DNA of 64,000 nucleotides from VAXT01 sp963774625. Its GTDB lineage: Bacteria; Actinomycetota; Thermoleophilia; Gaiellales; Gaiellaceae. A program made the position numbers and the translations under genes. The DNA is taken from positions 186,001 to 250,000 of the forward strand of contig CAVZFQ010000015.1 of assembly GCA_963774625.1 (NCBI GenBank). The letters run 5' to 3'. Below the pieces are notes generated by a model, which did no database searches, was not told the origin of the DNA, and saw only the letters and a list, made by a program, of their open reading frames with translations. Positions within the stretch are counted from its first letter, which is position 1, and each line of letters opens with the position of its first letter. Shown here in pieces: positions 1 to 8,086 of this stretch.

Positions 1-2
1 GG

Positions 3-356
3 TTCGACCCGAACCGCGGCAGCGCCAAGACGTGGCTCTGCCAGCTTGCCCGCGGTACCGCGCTCGACCACTTCCGTGCCGAGCAGCGTCGCCGGAAGCG
101 CGAGGAGACTTACGCCGCAACGACACGAGAGTCGGAGGACCCGGTGTACGGCGACGGCCTCTCCCCCGCGCTCGAAGAAGCACTGTCGGAGCTCTCCGCC
201 GGCGAGCGCGAGGTCGTCGCGCTTCGCGTCGTGCTCGAGCTGGACAGCGACCAGGCCGCGGGCGTGCTCGGAATCAGCCCGACCGCGTGCTCGACACGAC
301 TTTCACGCGCGTTGACCAAGTTGGCAGAAAGGGTGGAATCAGATGTCTCAGCGTGA
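3..356 (+). CDS. ECF-type RNA polymerase sigma factor, C-terminal part (5' end outside window)
   Basis: The frame is open from the window edge and reads FDPNRGSAKTWLCQLARG then ALDHFRAEQRRRKRE, which is the region 2 pattern of extracytoplasmic-function sigma factors. Residues further on (LSAGEREVVALRVVLELDSD, then GVLGISPTACSTRLSRAL) form the region 4 helix-turn-helix that contacts the -35 element. The last 14 bases overlap the start of the next gene, which encodes a membrane protein with a cytoplasmic N-terminus, the usual arrangement of an ECF sigma with its membrane partner. The start codon lies left of the window. Confidence 0.88.
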   Translation, partial: FDPNRGSAKTWLCQLARGTALDHFRAEQRRRKREETYAATTRESEDPVYGDGLSPALEEALSELSAGEREVVALRVVLELDSDQAAGVLGISPTACSTRLSRALTKLAERVESDVSA

Positions 357-1416
357 TCTCGACGACCCACGATTCCAGGCGATCCTCACTGAGCTGCGCG
401 AGAAGGCGCCAGTAGCGCCCGAAGGGCTTCGCGCACGGGTACGCGCGACGGCCCGCTCGGAAGGAGCGCGGTCAGCCGGGCGTCGCTGGAACCTCGGGCT
501 CCGGAGTGGACTTGCCCTCGCCGCGGCGGCCATGGTGACGCTCGGACTTGGAGCCGCACTGATCAACGGTTTCAACGGTCCAGACGACCAGGGCGGGCGA
601 CAGGCCAGCGCCGAGACGCAGAGGAGCCCCGACCTTCGCGCCACGCCCGAGGGTGCAGCGGACGCACAGCGCAGCGCGGCATTGGGCAAGAACCAAGGCC
701 CTTCCGTCCCAGCTGGCGGAACCGCTCTCCCGCCTGCGGGCCGCCGGCTCCAGGATTACGACGCGCACATGCGGCTCCGCGTGCAGGACGCGGCAGCCCT
801 GGACCGCGGAACCAAGCGTGCGATGCGCGACACCCGGGCCCTCGGCGGCTTCGTCGCCTCGATCGACTTCGGCACGCGACCCGAGGACCAGGGCGACGCG
901 AGTCTCGTCCTGCGGGTGCCTGTAGCCAAGGTCCAAGAGGCCGTCGCGCGCTACACGGAGCTGGGGACGATCATCTCGCAGCAGGTCAAGATCAACGACC
1001 TGCAGCCGCAGGCCGACCGGCTCTCGCAAAGTGCGACAGAGCTCCGCCGCCGAATCGCCGAGCTCGTCGCCAAGAGCCGCCGCAGCGGATTGAGCGTCGA
1101 CGATCGAATCCAGCTCGAAAACGCTCGCCGCGACCTGCAATCGGTGACAGGTCGCCAGTCGCGCCTCGTGCGCGAGGCGAGCTACGCGACGGTCACCCTG
1201 GAGCTGACGACGGCCCAGGCAGCCGAGAAGCGGGAAGAGCCTGGCGCCTTCCGCACCTTCTGGGACGACGCGAGCAAGATTCTCGGGACCGAGCTCATCT
1301 GGCTGCTCTACGCGCTCGTCGTCGCGGGCCCGTTCCTGCTGCTGGCGCTGCTCGCCTTGCTCGTGGAGCGGAACCGGCGGCGCCGCTCTGCCGACTCGCT
1401 TCTAGCCCACAACTAG
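343..1416 (+). CDS. DUF4349 membrane protein, probable anti-sigma partner
   Basis: The 357-residue protein has a cytoplasmic N-terminus of about 50 residues, a first membrane helix near 52-74, an extracytoplasmic region, and a second helix near 318-340 followed by an Arg-rich cytoplasmic tail. Residues about 135-310 (beginning YDAHMRLRVQDAAALDRGT, later a coiled-coil-like DRLSQSATELRRRIAELV) match the DUF4349 type. The ATG lies inside the end of the sigma gene, so the two are translationally coupled. I infer that it holds the ECF sigma at the membrane until a surface signal arrives. No zinc-binding HxxxCxxC motif is visible, so it is not a classical ZAS anti-sigma. Its 3' end overlaps the convergent leuS by 15 bp. 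Confidence 0.75.
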   Translation: MSQRDLDDPRFQAILTELREKAPVAPEGLRARVRATARSEGARSAGRRWNLGLRSGLALAAAAMVTLGLGAALINGFNGPDDQGGRQASAETQRSPDLRATPEGAADAQRSAALGKNQGPSVPAGGTALPPAGRRLQDYDAHMRLRVQDAAALDRGTKRAMRDTRALGGFVASIDFGTRPEDQGDASLVLRVPVAKVQEAVARYTELGTIISQQVKINDLQPQADRLSQSATELRRRIAELVAKSRRSGLSVDDRIQLENARRDLQSVTGRQSRLVREASYATVTLELTTAQAAEKREEPGAFRTFWDDASKILGTELIWLLYALVVAGPFLLLALLALLVERNRRRRSADSLLAHN

Positions 1417-3774
1417 GTTCACGAGCTTGCCCGGCACGACGATCTCCTTGCGGATCTCCTTGCCGTCCAGGAAGTCCTGAACCTTTGGCGACGCCTTGGC
1501 GCGTGCGATGAGCTCGTCCTCGGGCTCGCCCGCCGGCACCTCGACGCGGTCACGAACCTTGCCGTTCACTTGGATGACGAGCTCGAACGTGTCCCGGCCG
1601 AGTAGCGATTCGTCCACCTCGGGCCACGGGTGCTCCCACAGCCGCTCCTTGCCCAGTCGCGTCCACAGCTCCTCGGCGATGTGCGGCGCGTAGGGCTGGA
1701 TCAGCGTCACCGCCGTCTCGGCCGCGAACCTGGCCGCCGGGTCGTCCGGTGTCCGCAGGAGCTCGTTGACCAGCTCCATCACGGCGGCGATCGGCGTGTT
1801 GAACTGGAAGCGCCGGTCGATGTCGTCGGTGACGCGCGCGATCGTGCGATGCGCGGTGCGCGCGAGCTCGGTGGCCTCCGGCTCGCCTGTGGGCGCCCGC
1901 TCGGCGACCTCGTTCACGATCCGCCACAGGCGGCGCAGGAAGCGTGAGATCCCCTCGAGGTCCTCCGCGCTCCACTCCATGTCCTGATCGGCTGGGCCCA
2001 TGAAGAGGATGTAGAGCCGAAGCGCGTCGGCGCCGTGCATCGCGATCAGCTCGTCGGGCCCGGTGACGTTGCCCTTGGTCTTCGACATCTTGGTGCCGCC
2101 CTGCCGGACCCAGCCCTGGTGAAAGAGCCGCTGGAACGGCTCGCGGAAGCCGATGAGGTCGAAGTCGTTCAACGCCTTGACGAAGAAGCGCGAGTAGAGA
2201 AGGTGACCCGTCGCGTGATCGATGCCCCCGATGTACTGGTCGACCGGCATCCAGTAGTCGACGAGGCGGCGGTCGAACGGCGCCTGGTCATTGTGCGGGT
2301 CGCAGTAGCGCAGGAAGTACCAGGAGGAATCGACGAAGGTGTCCATCGTGTCGGCCTCCCGGCGAGCGGGCTTGCCGCAGCGGGGGCACGGGACGTTCAT
2401 CCACTCCTCGTTGGAGGCGAGCGGCGGCTTCCCCTTCGGCCGGTAGTCCTCGACCTCCGGCAGCAGAACGGGCAGCTCCTCCTCCGGGATGGGGACGATG
2501 CCGTCGTCCTCGCAGTAGACGACCGGGATCGGGCACCCCCAGTAGCGCTGGCGTGAGAACGACCAGTCGCGCAGCCGGTAGCTGACCGCGGGGGCACCGC
2601 GACCCTGCGCGCGCAGCCACTGGACGATCTTTTCCTTGGCATCGTCCGCGGGCAGCCCGCTGAACTCGTCCGAATCGACCAGGGCGTTCGTCTCCTCGTC
2701 GATCACCCGGCGCACGGGCAGGTCGTACTTGCGCGCGAACTCGAGGTCGCGCTCGTCATGCGCGGGCACGGCCATGATCGCGCCGGTGCCGTAGTCCATC
2801 AGGACGTAGTCGGCGACCCAGACCGGGATCCGCTCACCGTTGACCGGGTTGACGACGTGGTGGCCTGTGAAGACGCCGTCCTTGTCCTTCGTCTGGCGCT
2901 CGGCCACCGATCGGGCCCCAGCCTTCCCGACGTACTCGCGCACCTCGTCGTTGGCCAGCTGGTCGACGAGGGGATGCTCAGGTGCGAGCACGAAAAAGGT
3001 CGCTCCATACAACGTGTCCGGACGCGTGGTGAAGACCGGGATATCGATGTCGAGCTCTTCGACGCGGAACAGCACGTCGGCGCCTTCAGAGCGGCCGATC
3101 CAGTTCGTCTGGATCGTCTTCGTCCGCTCCGGCCAATCGATCAGCTGCAGATCGGCCAGCAACTGATCCGCGTAGGCGGTGACCCGGAAGAACCACTGCT
3201 CCATGTTCATCGCGATCACCTCGGCGCCACAGCGCTCGCACTTGCCGTCGATGACGTACTCGTTCGCGACCACGGTCTGGTCGTTCGGGCACCAGTTGAC
3301 GGGCGCCTCCTTCCGGTAGGCCAGCCCCGCCTCGAAGAACTTCAGGAACAGCCATTGCGTCCAGCGGTAGTACTCCGGCTCGTGCGCGGAGGTCTCGCGG
3401 TCCCAGTCGATCGCCCAGCCAAGCCGGCGCATCTCGGCGCGGATGTGCTCGATGTTGCGCTCGATGATCTCGCGCGGGTGCCCGCCCTCCCGGATGGCGG
3501 CGTTCTCGGCCGGGAGGCCGAAGGAGTCCCAGCCCATCGGCCGCAGGACGAGGGTGCCGTTTCGCCGGCGGAAATGGGTGAGGACGTCGCCCAGCGTGTA
3601 GTTGAGGACGTGGCCCATGTGCAGCGTCCCGGACGGATACGGGAGCATTTCCAACTGGTAGAACTTTTTCTCAGGCTCCGCGCCGGGCTCTGGGTTCGAG
3701 ACGTAGAAGGCCCGCTCGTCTTCCCAGACGCGCTGCCACTTCGCCTCGATTGTCTGCGGGTCGTATCTATCCAT
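1402..3774 (-). CDS. leuS: Leucyl-tRNA synthetase
   Basis: Class I aminoacyl-tRNA synthetase that charges tRNA-Leu in the cytoplasm. From the chosen ATG (MDRYDPQTIEAKWQ) it is 790 residues. The HIGH motif appears as HMGH near residue 52 after PYPSGTL, and the KMSKS loop as KMSKT in GGTKMSKTKGNV. A CP1 editing domain (TTRPDTLYGATF) and zinc-type Cys pairs (CERCG, CPRCG) lie between them. The frame is open a further 67 codons upstream, but that extension (low-complexity Arg/Ser, no homology pattern) covers a terminator and leader peptide, so I reject it. GGAG lies a few bases before the ATG. The leader region suggests control by leucyl-tRNA supply. Confidence 0.97.
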   Translation of the reverse strand: MDRYDPQTIEAKWQRVWEDERAFYVSNPEPGAEPEKKFYQLEMLPYPSGTLHMGHVLNYTLGDVLTHFRRRNGTLVLRPMGWDSFGLPAENAAIREGGHPREIIERNIEHIRAEMRRLGWAIDWDRETSAHEPEYYRWTQWLFLKFFEAGLAYRKEAPVNWCPNDQTVVANEYVIDGKCERCGAEVIAMNMEQWFFRVTAYADQLLADLQLIDWPERTKTIQTNWIGRSEGADVLFRVEELDIDIPVFTTRPDTLYGATFFVLAPEHPLVDQLANDEVREYVGKAGARSVAERQTKDKDGVFTGHHVVNPVNGERIPVWVADYVLMDYGTGAIMAVPAHDERDLEFARKYDLPVRRVIDEETNALVDSDEFSGLPADDAKEKIVQWLRAQGRGAPAVSYRLRDWSFSRQRYWGCPIPVVYCEDDGIVPIPEEELPVLLPEVEDYRPKGKPPLASNEEWMNVPCPRCGKPARREADTMDTFVDSSWYFLRYCDPHNDQAPFDRRLVDYWMPVDQYIGGIDHATGHLLYSRFFVKALNDFDLIGFREPFQRLFHQGWVRQGGTKMSKTKGNVTGPDELIAMHGADALRLYILFMGPADQDMEWSAEDLEGISRFLRRLWRIVNEVAERAPTGEPEATELARTAHRTIARVTDDIDRRFQFNTPIAAVMELVNELLRTPDDPAARFAAETAVTLIQPYAPHIAEELWTRLGKERLWEHPWPEVDESLLGRDTFELVIQVNGKVRDRVEVPAGEPEDELIARAKASPKVQDFLDGKEIRKEIVVPGKLVNLVVG

Positions 3775-3789
3775 TCCGTCTCCGGGTAC

Positions 3790-3814
3790 AAAAAAGCCTC
3801 TCGATTCGAGAGGC
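3790..3814 (-). terminator. Intrinsic terminator in the leuS leader (attenuator)
   Basis: Read on the minus strand, a near-perfect inverted repeat (GCCTCTCG / CGAGAGGC) is followed at once by TTTTTT. It ends only 15 bases before the leuS start codon, so it cannot terminate an upstream gene: the upstream neighbour is divergent. This is the position expected for an attenuator. A run CAGGGAG just upstream can pair imperfectly with CTCCCCCTG beside the left arm, a candidate antiterminator. Confidence 0.85.
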
Positions 3815-3854
3815 CAGGGGGAGTCGCCGCGGCGCCGCCGCGTGGCTCCCTGCG

Positions 3855-3878
3855 CTACACGAGAAGGTGCCTGTTCAT
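3855..3878 (-). CDS. Putative leucine leader peptide MNRHLLV for leuS attenuation
   Basis: A seven-codon reading frame, ATG AAC AGG CAC CTT CTC GTG TAG, lies in the leuS leader 41 bases upstream of the terminator hairpin. It carries two adjacent Leu codons just before its end, as expected for a leader peptide where ribosome stalling at uncharged tRNA-Leu switches RNA folding. Its ATG sits 8 nt after a TATCTT box, so it is probably translated from a leaderless end. The peptide is short and has only two Leu codons, so the call is inference from position and codon content. Confidence 0.6.
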   Translation of the reverse strand: MNRHLLV

Positions 3879-3886
3879 TGCGCGCA

Positions 3887-3892
3887 AAGATA
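3887..3892 (-). promoter_or_regulatory. -10 box of the leuS leader transcript
   Basis: TATCTT on the minus strand, 8 nt before the leader-peptide ATG. No good -35 is visible (TTTCGT at 17 bp is weak). The spacing matches the TANNNT boxes seen before many genes of this window. Confidence 0.5.
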
Positions 3893-3923
3893 CCAGCCTC
3901 TGTCGGCCAACGAAAGGAATGAG

Positions 3924-4316
3924 ATGCCCGACTACACGGTCGTGAAGGTGTCAGACGTCCCCGATCAGGGGCCAAACCTCGGGATCGCCCCCGACGTCGA
4001 GATCCGCTTCCTGCGTAATGACCTCGGTTGCGAAGATTGCGGCGTCAGCTACGCGCGCATCGCGCCGAACGGAAAGCGAGCGAACGGCCACCGGCACAAG
4101 CGGCAAGAGGAGGTCTACCTACTCGTGTCGGGATCCGCGCGGATCAAGGTCGGGGACGACATCGTGGACATGGAGCCATGGACGGCCGTTCGTGTTCCTG
4201 CCGACACGACTCGGGCACTGGCAGCGGGCCCGGAGGGTGCAGAGTTCGTCCTCGTCGGCGCGCCGAACACCGGGCCGGGCGACGCGATCGACGAGCCTGA
4301 TTTCTGGAAGGACTAG
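3924..4316 (+). CDS. Cupin-domain protein
   Basis: Small single-domain beta-barrel protein of 130 residues. The metal-binding part of cupin motif 1 is visible as HRHKRQEEVYLLVSGSARI, giving two His and a Glu ligand, and motif 2 follows near VPADTTRALAAGPEG, where the usual His is replaced. The start ATG (MPDYTVVKV) has AAAGGA about eight bases upstream. A longer frame to 3750 would run across the leuS terminator and is not used. Divergent from leuS, and its stop overlaps the convergent methyltransferase gene by 4 bp. Substrate unknown; small cupins of this kind include sugar isomerases and dioxygenases. Confidence 0.8.
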   Translation: MPDYTVVKVSDVPDQGPNLGIAPDVEIRFLRNDLGCEDCGVSYARIAPNGKRANGHRHKRQEEVYLLVSGSARIKVGDDIVDMEPWTAVRVPADTTRALAAGPEGAEFVLVGAPNTGPGDAIDEPDFWKD

Positions 4317-4792
4317 GACCGGGGGAGCCAGCGGCCGACCCGGCCCCGGTAGTCGTCGTACTCGGCGCCGAAGCGCTTGCGCAACTCGGGCTCTTCGTGG
4401 AAGACGACGAACAGGTGAAAGAGGACCGCCGCCACCCCGGCCCAGCCGAGGAGCACCTCGCGTCCGAGGAGTAGCGCCTGGCCGACGATCAGGGCCAGCA
4501 CGCCGACGTACATCGGGTTCCGCACGACCCGGTACGAGCCTCGGGCGACGAAGCGGTCCGGCGCGGCGAAGGGAGCGGGCGTGCCGCGTCCCTGGAGCGC
4601 GAAGCGCGCGGTCGTCTCCAGGACGAGACCGCCGCCGATCGCGATCAGCACGGCGCCGGTGACTCGCAGAGCGGTCGACGGCTCATCTGCTTCCCAGCGG
4701 GTCAGGAGCCAGGGGACAAGCCCCGCAACGATCGTCGGACCACCGAAGAGGACGAAGGCGGCACTCCCGAGAACCGCCTGCAGCCGGCTCAT
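4313..4792 (-). CDS. Isoprenylcysteine carboxyl methyltransferase-family membrane protein
   Basis: 159 residues with four or five hydrophobic helices. The C-terminal half carries the family pattern: RFVARGSYRVVRNPMYVGVL, then HLFVVFHEEPELRKRFGAEY, then YRGRVGRWLPR. In ICMT/PEMT relatives these residues bind S-adenosylmethionine at the membrane face. In bacteria the acceptor is usually unknown. The ATG directly follows the fbiC stop codon with no gap, so it is almost certainly cotranscribed with fbiC, although no functional link to F420 synthesis is known to me. Confidence 0.8.
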   Translation of the reverse strand: MSRLQAVLGSAAFVLFGGPTIVAGLVPWLLTRWEADEPSTALRVTGAVLIAIGGGLVLETTARFALQGRGTPAPFAAPDRFVARGSYRVVRNPMYVGVLALIVGQALLLGREVLLGWAGVAAVLFHLFVVFHEEPELRKRFGAEYDDYRGRVGRWLPRS

Positions 4793-7243
4793 CTAACGGG
4801 CGGCGACGGCGAAGCCCGGGCGGACGAGTCGTGGTGGCGCGCCCAGGCCCGCGTCGTTCACGCTCGGGTTGCGCGGCTCGCTGAGAGGAGCCGCGCCGAA
4901 GGAGCGCCGTACCTGCTCGGCCGGCGGATCGCCGTACAGCGTCGTTCGCTGGTTAGGCGTGCGACCGATCGCGCTGATCGCCTCCTCCATCTGCTCGGGC
5001 AGCAGCTCCTGTCCGTGCACGGAGCCGGCGGCGCGCGAGATGGATTCGTTCATCAGCGTTCCACCGAGGTCGTTCGCCCCCGCGCGAAGAGCGGCCTGGG
5101 CACCGTCCACCCCGAGTTTCACCCACGAGGCCTGGACGTTCGTGATCCACGGATGGAGAGCGAGCCGCGCGGCGGCGTGAAGCAGGATCGCCTCCCGGAA
5201 GGTCGGCCCCTGGCGCGCGCGACCCTTCAGGTAGATCGGCGCCTCCATGTGCACGAAGGGCAGCGGCACGATCTCGGTGAAGCCCCCCGTGCGTTGCTGC
5301 TGCTCGCGAAGCCGGAGGAAATGCCGTGCCGAGTGCCGAGGGCGGTCGACGTGCCCGAACATGATCGTGGTCGTCGAGCGCAGACCGACGCGGTGCGCCG
5401 TGTCGTGGACGTGCAGCCACTGCTCCGTCGTCACCTTGTCCGGGCAGATCACCCGCCGAACCTCGTCGTCGAGGATCTCGGCTGCCGTTCCCGGGAGCGA
5501 GGCGAGGCCGGCATCACGTAGGCGCGACAGGTAGGGACCGAGCTCGAGCCCGAGCGTGGCCGCCCCCTGCCAGACCTCGAGCGCGGAGAAGGCGTGAACG
5601 TGAATTCCCGGCACGGCCTCTTTCACCGCTTCGCAGACCTCCGCGTAGAAGTCGCCCGTGAAGCTGGGATGGATCCCGCCCTGGAGGCAGATCTCGACGG
5701 CGCCGCGGTCCCACGCCTCGCGCGCTCGCCGGGCGATTTCCTCCGGCGGGACGAGGTACGGCCGGCCGCGCAGGTTGGCCGCGAGGCGACCTTTCGAGAA
5801 GGCGCAGAAACCACAGCGGAAGTAGCAGACGTTCGTGTAGTTGACGTTGCGCGTGACGACGTAGGTGACGGTGTCGCCGTTGACCTCGCGGCGGAGCCAG
5901 TCGGCAGCGGCGGCAACAGCTCGGGCATCCGGGCCGCGGGCAGTCAGGAGCGCGGTGATGTCGTCCTCGTCCAGGGCGATCTCCTCGCGGGACTTGGCCA
6001 GTGCGGCGGCGACGGGCGGCGTCAATTTCGGCGCAGAGCCGACACCCATGCGTGCGTTCTTCCCGACTACGATCGAATTGGGGAGGAGGCCGGGTACACC
6101 ATCAATACGGGACGGGATACGACCCGCCGAGCCGGCTGCCCAGGCGTCCTCCCGTGCCAGGCCCTCCCCGTCGGATTGCCGCAAGGCATGTGCCGCCACT
6201 GAGGGGTCGAGCCACCGGTCCGGCTCCTCCAGGTACTCGGGATACACGGCGAGCCGCGGTGCCAGGCGCAGCCCGCGCTCCTCGGTCGCCGCGCGTAGCC
6301 GTTCGACCTCCGGCCACGGCGCCTCCGGGTTCACGTGGTCGACCGTCACCGGCGAGATCCCGCCCCAGTCGTTGATGCCTGCGTCGAGCAGCCGCGGGAA
6401 GTCCGCGTAGCTCAGGTTCGGCGGCGCCTGGATGTTCCACTCCGCGCCGAGCAGGATCCGTGCGGTGGCCGCCGTCCACAGGAGCTCCTCGAGCGGCGGC
6501 TCGGGCGCGCCGGCCATCTTGGTCCCCACCTTCGCCCGGAAGTTCTGGACGATCACTTCCTGGATGTGGCCGTACTGGTCACCGAGGTCGCGAATCGCGC
6601 ACAGCGCCTCGACCCGTTCCGCCCGCGTCTCTCCGATGCCGATCAGGATCCCGGTCGTCAGCGGAACGTCGGCCTCCCCGGCGGCAGCGATCGTCGCCAG
6701 GCGCCGAGCCGGAAGCTTGTCCGGCGACCCGAAGTGAGGACCGCCGCGGGCCGACAGCCGCTCCGATGTCGTCTCGAGCATCAGTCCCTGCGAGACGCTC
6801 ACCCGTCGCAGAGCGACGAGATCCGCCGCGCTCATCACACCAGGGTTCAGATGCGGCAACAGCCCGGTCTCGTCGAGCACGAGCCGTGCGCAGCGCGCGA
6901 GGTACTCGAGCGTCGTCGCGCAGCCGAGCTCGGCGAGCTCATCACGGGCGGCGCGGTAGCGAAGCTCCGGCTTGTCGCCGAGCGTGAAGAGCGCTTCGTG
7001 ACAACCCGCAGCGGCGCCCGCCCGGGCCACGTCCAACACCTCTTCTTCCGACATGTACGCCCGCTCGCCCCGCCGCGGCGGCCGGGCGAACGTGCAGTAG
7101 TGGCAGACGTCGCGGCACAGCTTCGTCAACGGGATGAAGACCTTCGGCGAGTAGGTCACCAGCGAGCCGTGACCGGCTTCCCGGAGTCTTCGCGCCTCCG
7201 CGCACAGCTCTTCCAGCGACGCGGCAGCGAGGTCGGCGGCCAT
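4793..7243 (-). CDS. fbiC: FO synthase, fused CofG-CofH (F420 biosynthesis)
   Basis: Makes the deazaflavin FO from tyrosine and 5-amino-6-ribitylamino-uracil, the chromophore step of coenzyme F420. The 816-residue protein contains two radical-SAM domains. The first half is CofG-like with the cluster motif CRDVCHYCTF near residue 43. The second half is CofH-like with CYFRCGFCAF near residue 460. The fused form is the actinobacterial type. A TAAGGT box ends 7 nt before the ATG, implying a leaderless transcript, and it is shared back to back with the next gene. The split-barrel oxidoreductase at 17 kb could be one user of F420. Confidence 0.96.
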   Translation of the reverse strand: MAADLAAASLEELCAEARRLREAGHGSLVTYSPKVFIPLTKLCRDVCHYCTFARPPRRGERAYMSEEEVLDVARAGAAAGCHEALFTLGDKPELRYRAARDELAELGCATTLEYLARCARLVLDETGLLPHLNPGVMSAADLVALRRVSVSQGLMLETTSERLSARGGPHFGSPDKLPARRLATIAAAGEADVPLTTGILIGIGETRAERVEALCAIRDLGDQYGHIQEVIVQNFRAKVGTKMAGAPEPPLEELLWTAATARILLGAEWNIQAPPNLSYADFPRLLDAGINDWGGISPVTVDHVNPEAPWPEVERLRAATEERGLRLAPRLAVYPEYLEEPDRWLDPSVAAHALRQSDGEGLAREDAWAAGSAGRIPSRIDGVPGLLPNSIVVGKNARMGVGSAPKLTPPVAAALAKSREEIALDEDDITALLTARGPDARAVAAAADWLRREVNGDTVTYVVTRNVNYTNVCYFRCGFCAFSKGRLAANLRGRPYLVPPEEIARRAREAWDRGAVEICLQGGIHPSFTGDFYAEVCEAVKEAVPGIHVHAFSALEVWQGAATLGLELGPYLSRLRDAGLASLPGTAAEILDDEVRRVICPDKVTTEQWLHVHDTAHRVGLRSTTTIMFGHVDRPRHSARHFLRLREQQQRTGGFTEIVPLPFVHMEAPIYLKGRARQGPTFREAILLHAAARLALHPWITNVQASWVKLGVDGAQAALRAGANDLGGTLMNESISRAAGSVHGQELLPEQMEEAISAIGRTPNQRTTLYGDPPAEQVRRSFGAAPLSEPRNPSVNDAGLGAPPRLVRPGFAVAAR

Positions 7244-7250
7244 GAGCCAG

Positions 7251-7260
7251 ACCTTACGCT
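7251..7260. promoter_or_regulatory. Overlapping divergent -10 boxes, fbiC and membrane gene
   Basis: On the minus strand TAAGGT (7251-7256) ends 7 nt before the fbiC ATG. On the plus strand TACGCT (7255-7260) ends 7 nt before the ATG at 7268. The two boxes share bases, so polymerase can probably occupy only one direction at a time. Both transcripts would begin at or next to the start codon. Confidence 0.5.
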
Positions 7261-7267
7261 TCAGCGC

Positions 7268-7594
7268 ATGCAGGCCGCGCGCATCGGGATCGCCCTCTTT
7301 CTCTTCTTCCTCGCCCTGATCGGAGTCCTGGCCGGGATCTCACTCCTGACCGGAGAGAACGATGACCTGAGCAACACCGGGGAGCAGGTGGTCGGTGTGT
7401 TCTGGCTGGTCTCGGCCGCTCTCTTCGCCTCAGCCGGCGCGCTCCTTCTGCGGCGCCCGATGAACGGCCGCGCGCTCGGCGCCCTCGGAGCGGTGCTCGT
7501 GTTCGGCGGCGTCCTGCTGACAGTCAATCCGTACTTCGGAGCACCGGTGACCGCCGTCGCTGCGCTTGCCGCCGTGCTGGGCTTCGCGCGCTAA
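7268..7594 (+). CDS. Small integral membrane protein of unknown function
   Basis: 108 residues (MQAARIGIALFLFFLALIG...), with about four hydrophobic segments near 4-24, 40-60, 66-86 and 90-106 and a short polar loop TGENDDLSN after the first. No catalytic motif is visible. The start is the first ATG after a TACGCT box, 7 nt away, with no Shine-Dalgarno, which fits a leaderless message. The frame stays open far upstream but there it is antisense to fbiC. Divergent from fbiC with a 24-base gap. Confidence 0.6.
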   Translation: MQAARIGIALFLFFLALIGVLAGISLLTGENDDLSNTGEQVVGVFWLVSAALFASAGALLLRRPMNGRALGALGAVLVFGGVLLTVNPYFGAPVTAVAALAAVLGFAR

Positions 7595-7634
7595 GGCTTG
7601 ACGAAACGACCGGCAATTGGCAAGTCTTGAGCCC

Positions 7635-7883
7635 ATGCCGAACCGCAAGCCGGGCGACGACCCTCTCAGCGACATCCTGTCGCACGATCTACCGACCTAC
7701 GGTCCCGAGATCGACGGGCTCATCCGCGAGATCGACGCCCTCGAAGGCCCGGACGGGACTGCGCTCGCCGACCGCGAGCTGCAGGAGATCCTCGTCAAGG
7801 CTGAGACGGACTCCGCGCAGCTCGAGAGACTTCGGGCCCGGCTCGTGCAAGTACGAGCCGAACTACGCGGCGAACGCAGATAG
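7635..7883 (+). CDS. Small acidic helical protein, function unknown
   Basis: 82 residues from ATG (MPNRKPGDDPLSDILSH). Residues about 25-82 are strongly helical and charged (IREIDALEGPDG, then ELQEILVKAETDSAQLERLRARLVQVRAEL), likely a coiled-coil hairpin. A TTG six codons upstream is an alternative start. The stop abuts the stop of the opposite-strand gene at 7884. No family recognised. Confidence 0.5.
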   Translation: MPNRKPGDDPLSDILSHDLPTYGPEIDGLIREIDALEGPDGTALADRELQEILVKAETDSAQLERLRARLVQVRAELRGERR

Positions 7884-8060
7884 CTAGTAGCGCGGACGGC
7901 CGTCGTCGGGCTTCGGCAGGTAGCCAGGAGGCGCGGGATTGTCGCCGAGGGCGGCGACTCTCGCATCGAGCATCTGGTCGCGGGCATCCGACCACTGCTC
8001 GTGCGACTCGTCGTCGGGCTCCTTCCGGAGCAATCGAACGATCCTGCTCCACAAACCCAT
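7884..8060 (-). CDS. Small hypothetical protein
   Basis: 58 residues (MGLWSRIVRLLRKEPDDES..., ending PKPDDGRPRY). The N-terminus is a short amphipathic basic helix and the rest is polar and Pro-rich, which might suit a peripheral membrane or partner-binding peptide. Codon third positions are GC-rich like its neighbours. The upstream extension to 8315 is antisense to the sulfatase C-terminus and is rejected. Convergent with the gene ending at 7883. Confidence 0.4.
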   Translation of the reverse strand: MGLWSRIVRLLRKEPDDESHEQWSDARDQMLDARVAALGDNPAPPGYLPKPDDGRPRY

Positions 8061-8086
8061 CTCGACCGAAAGCGTACCGCCAGCTC

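Noticed and set aside
2758..3945. A 395-codon open frame on the plus strand opposite leuS.
   Set aside because: It is the mirror of a GC-rich coding strand, with Arg/Val/Asp-rich low-complexity content and no domain pattern; leuS is certain.
3775..3975. Extension of leuS by 67 codons.
   Set aside because: It would cover an intrinsic terminator and the leader peptide, and has no synthetase-like sequence.
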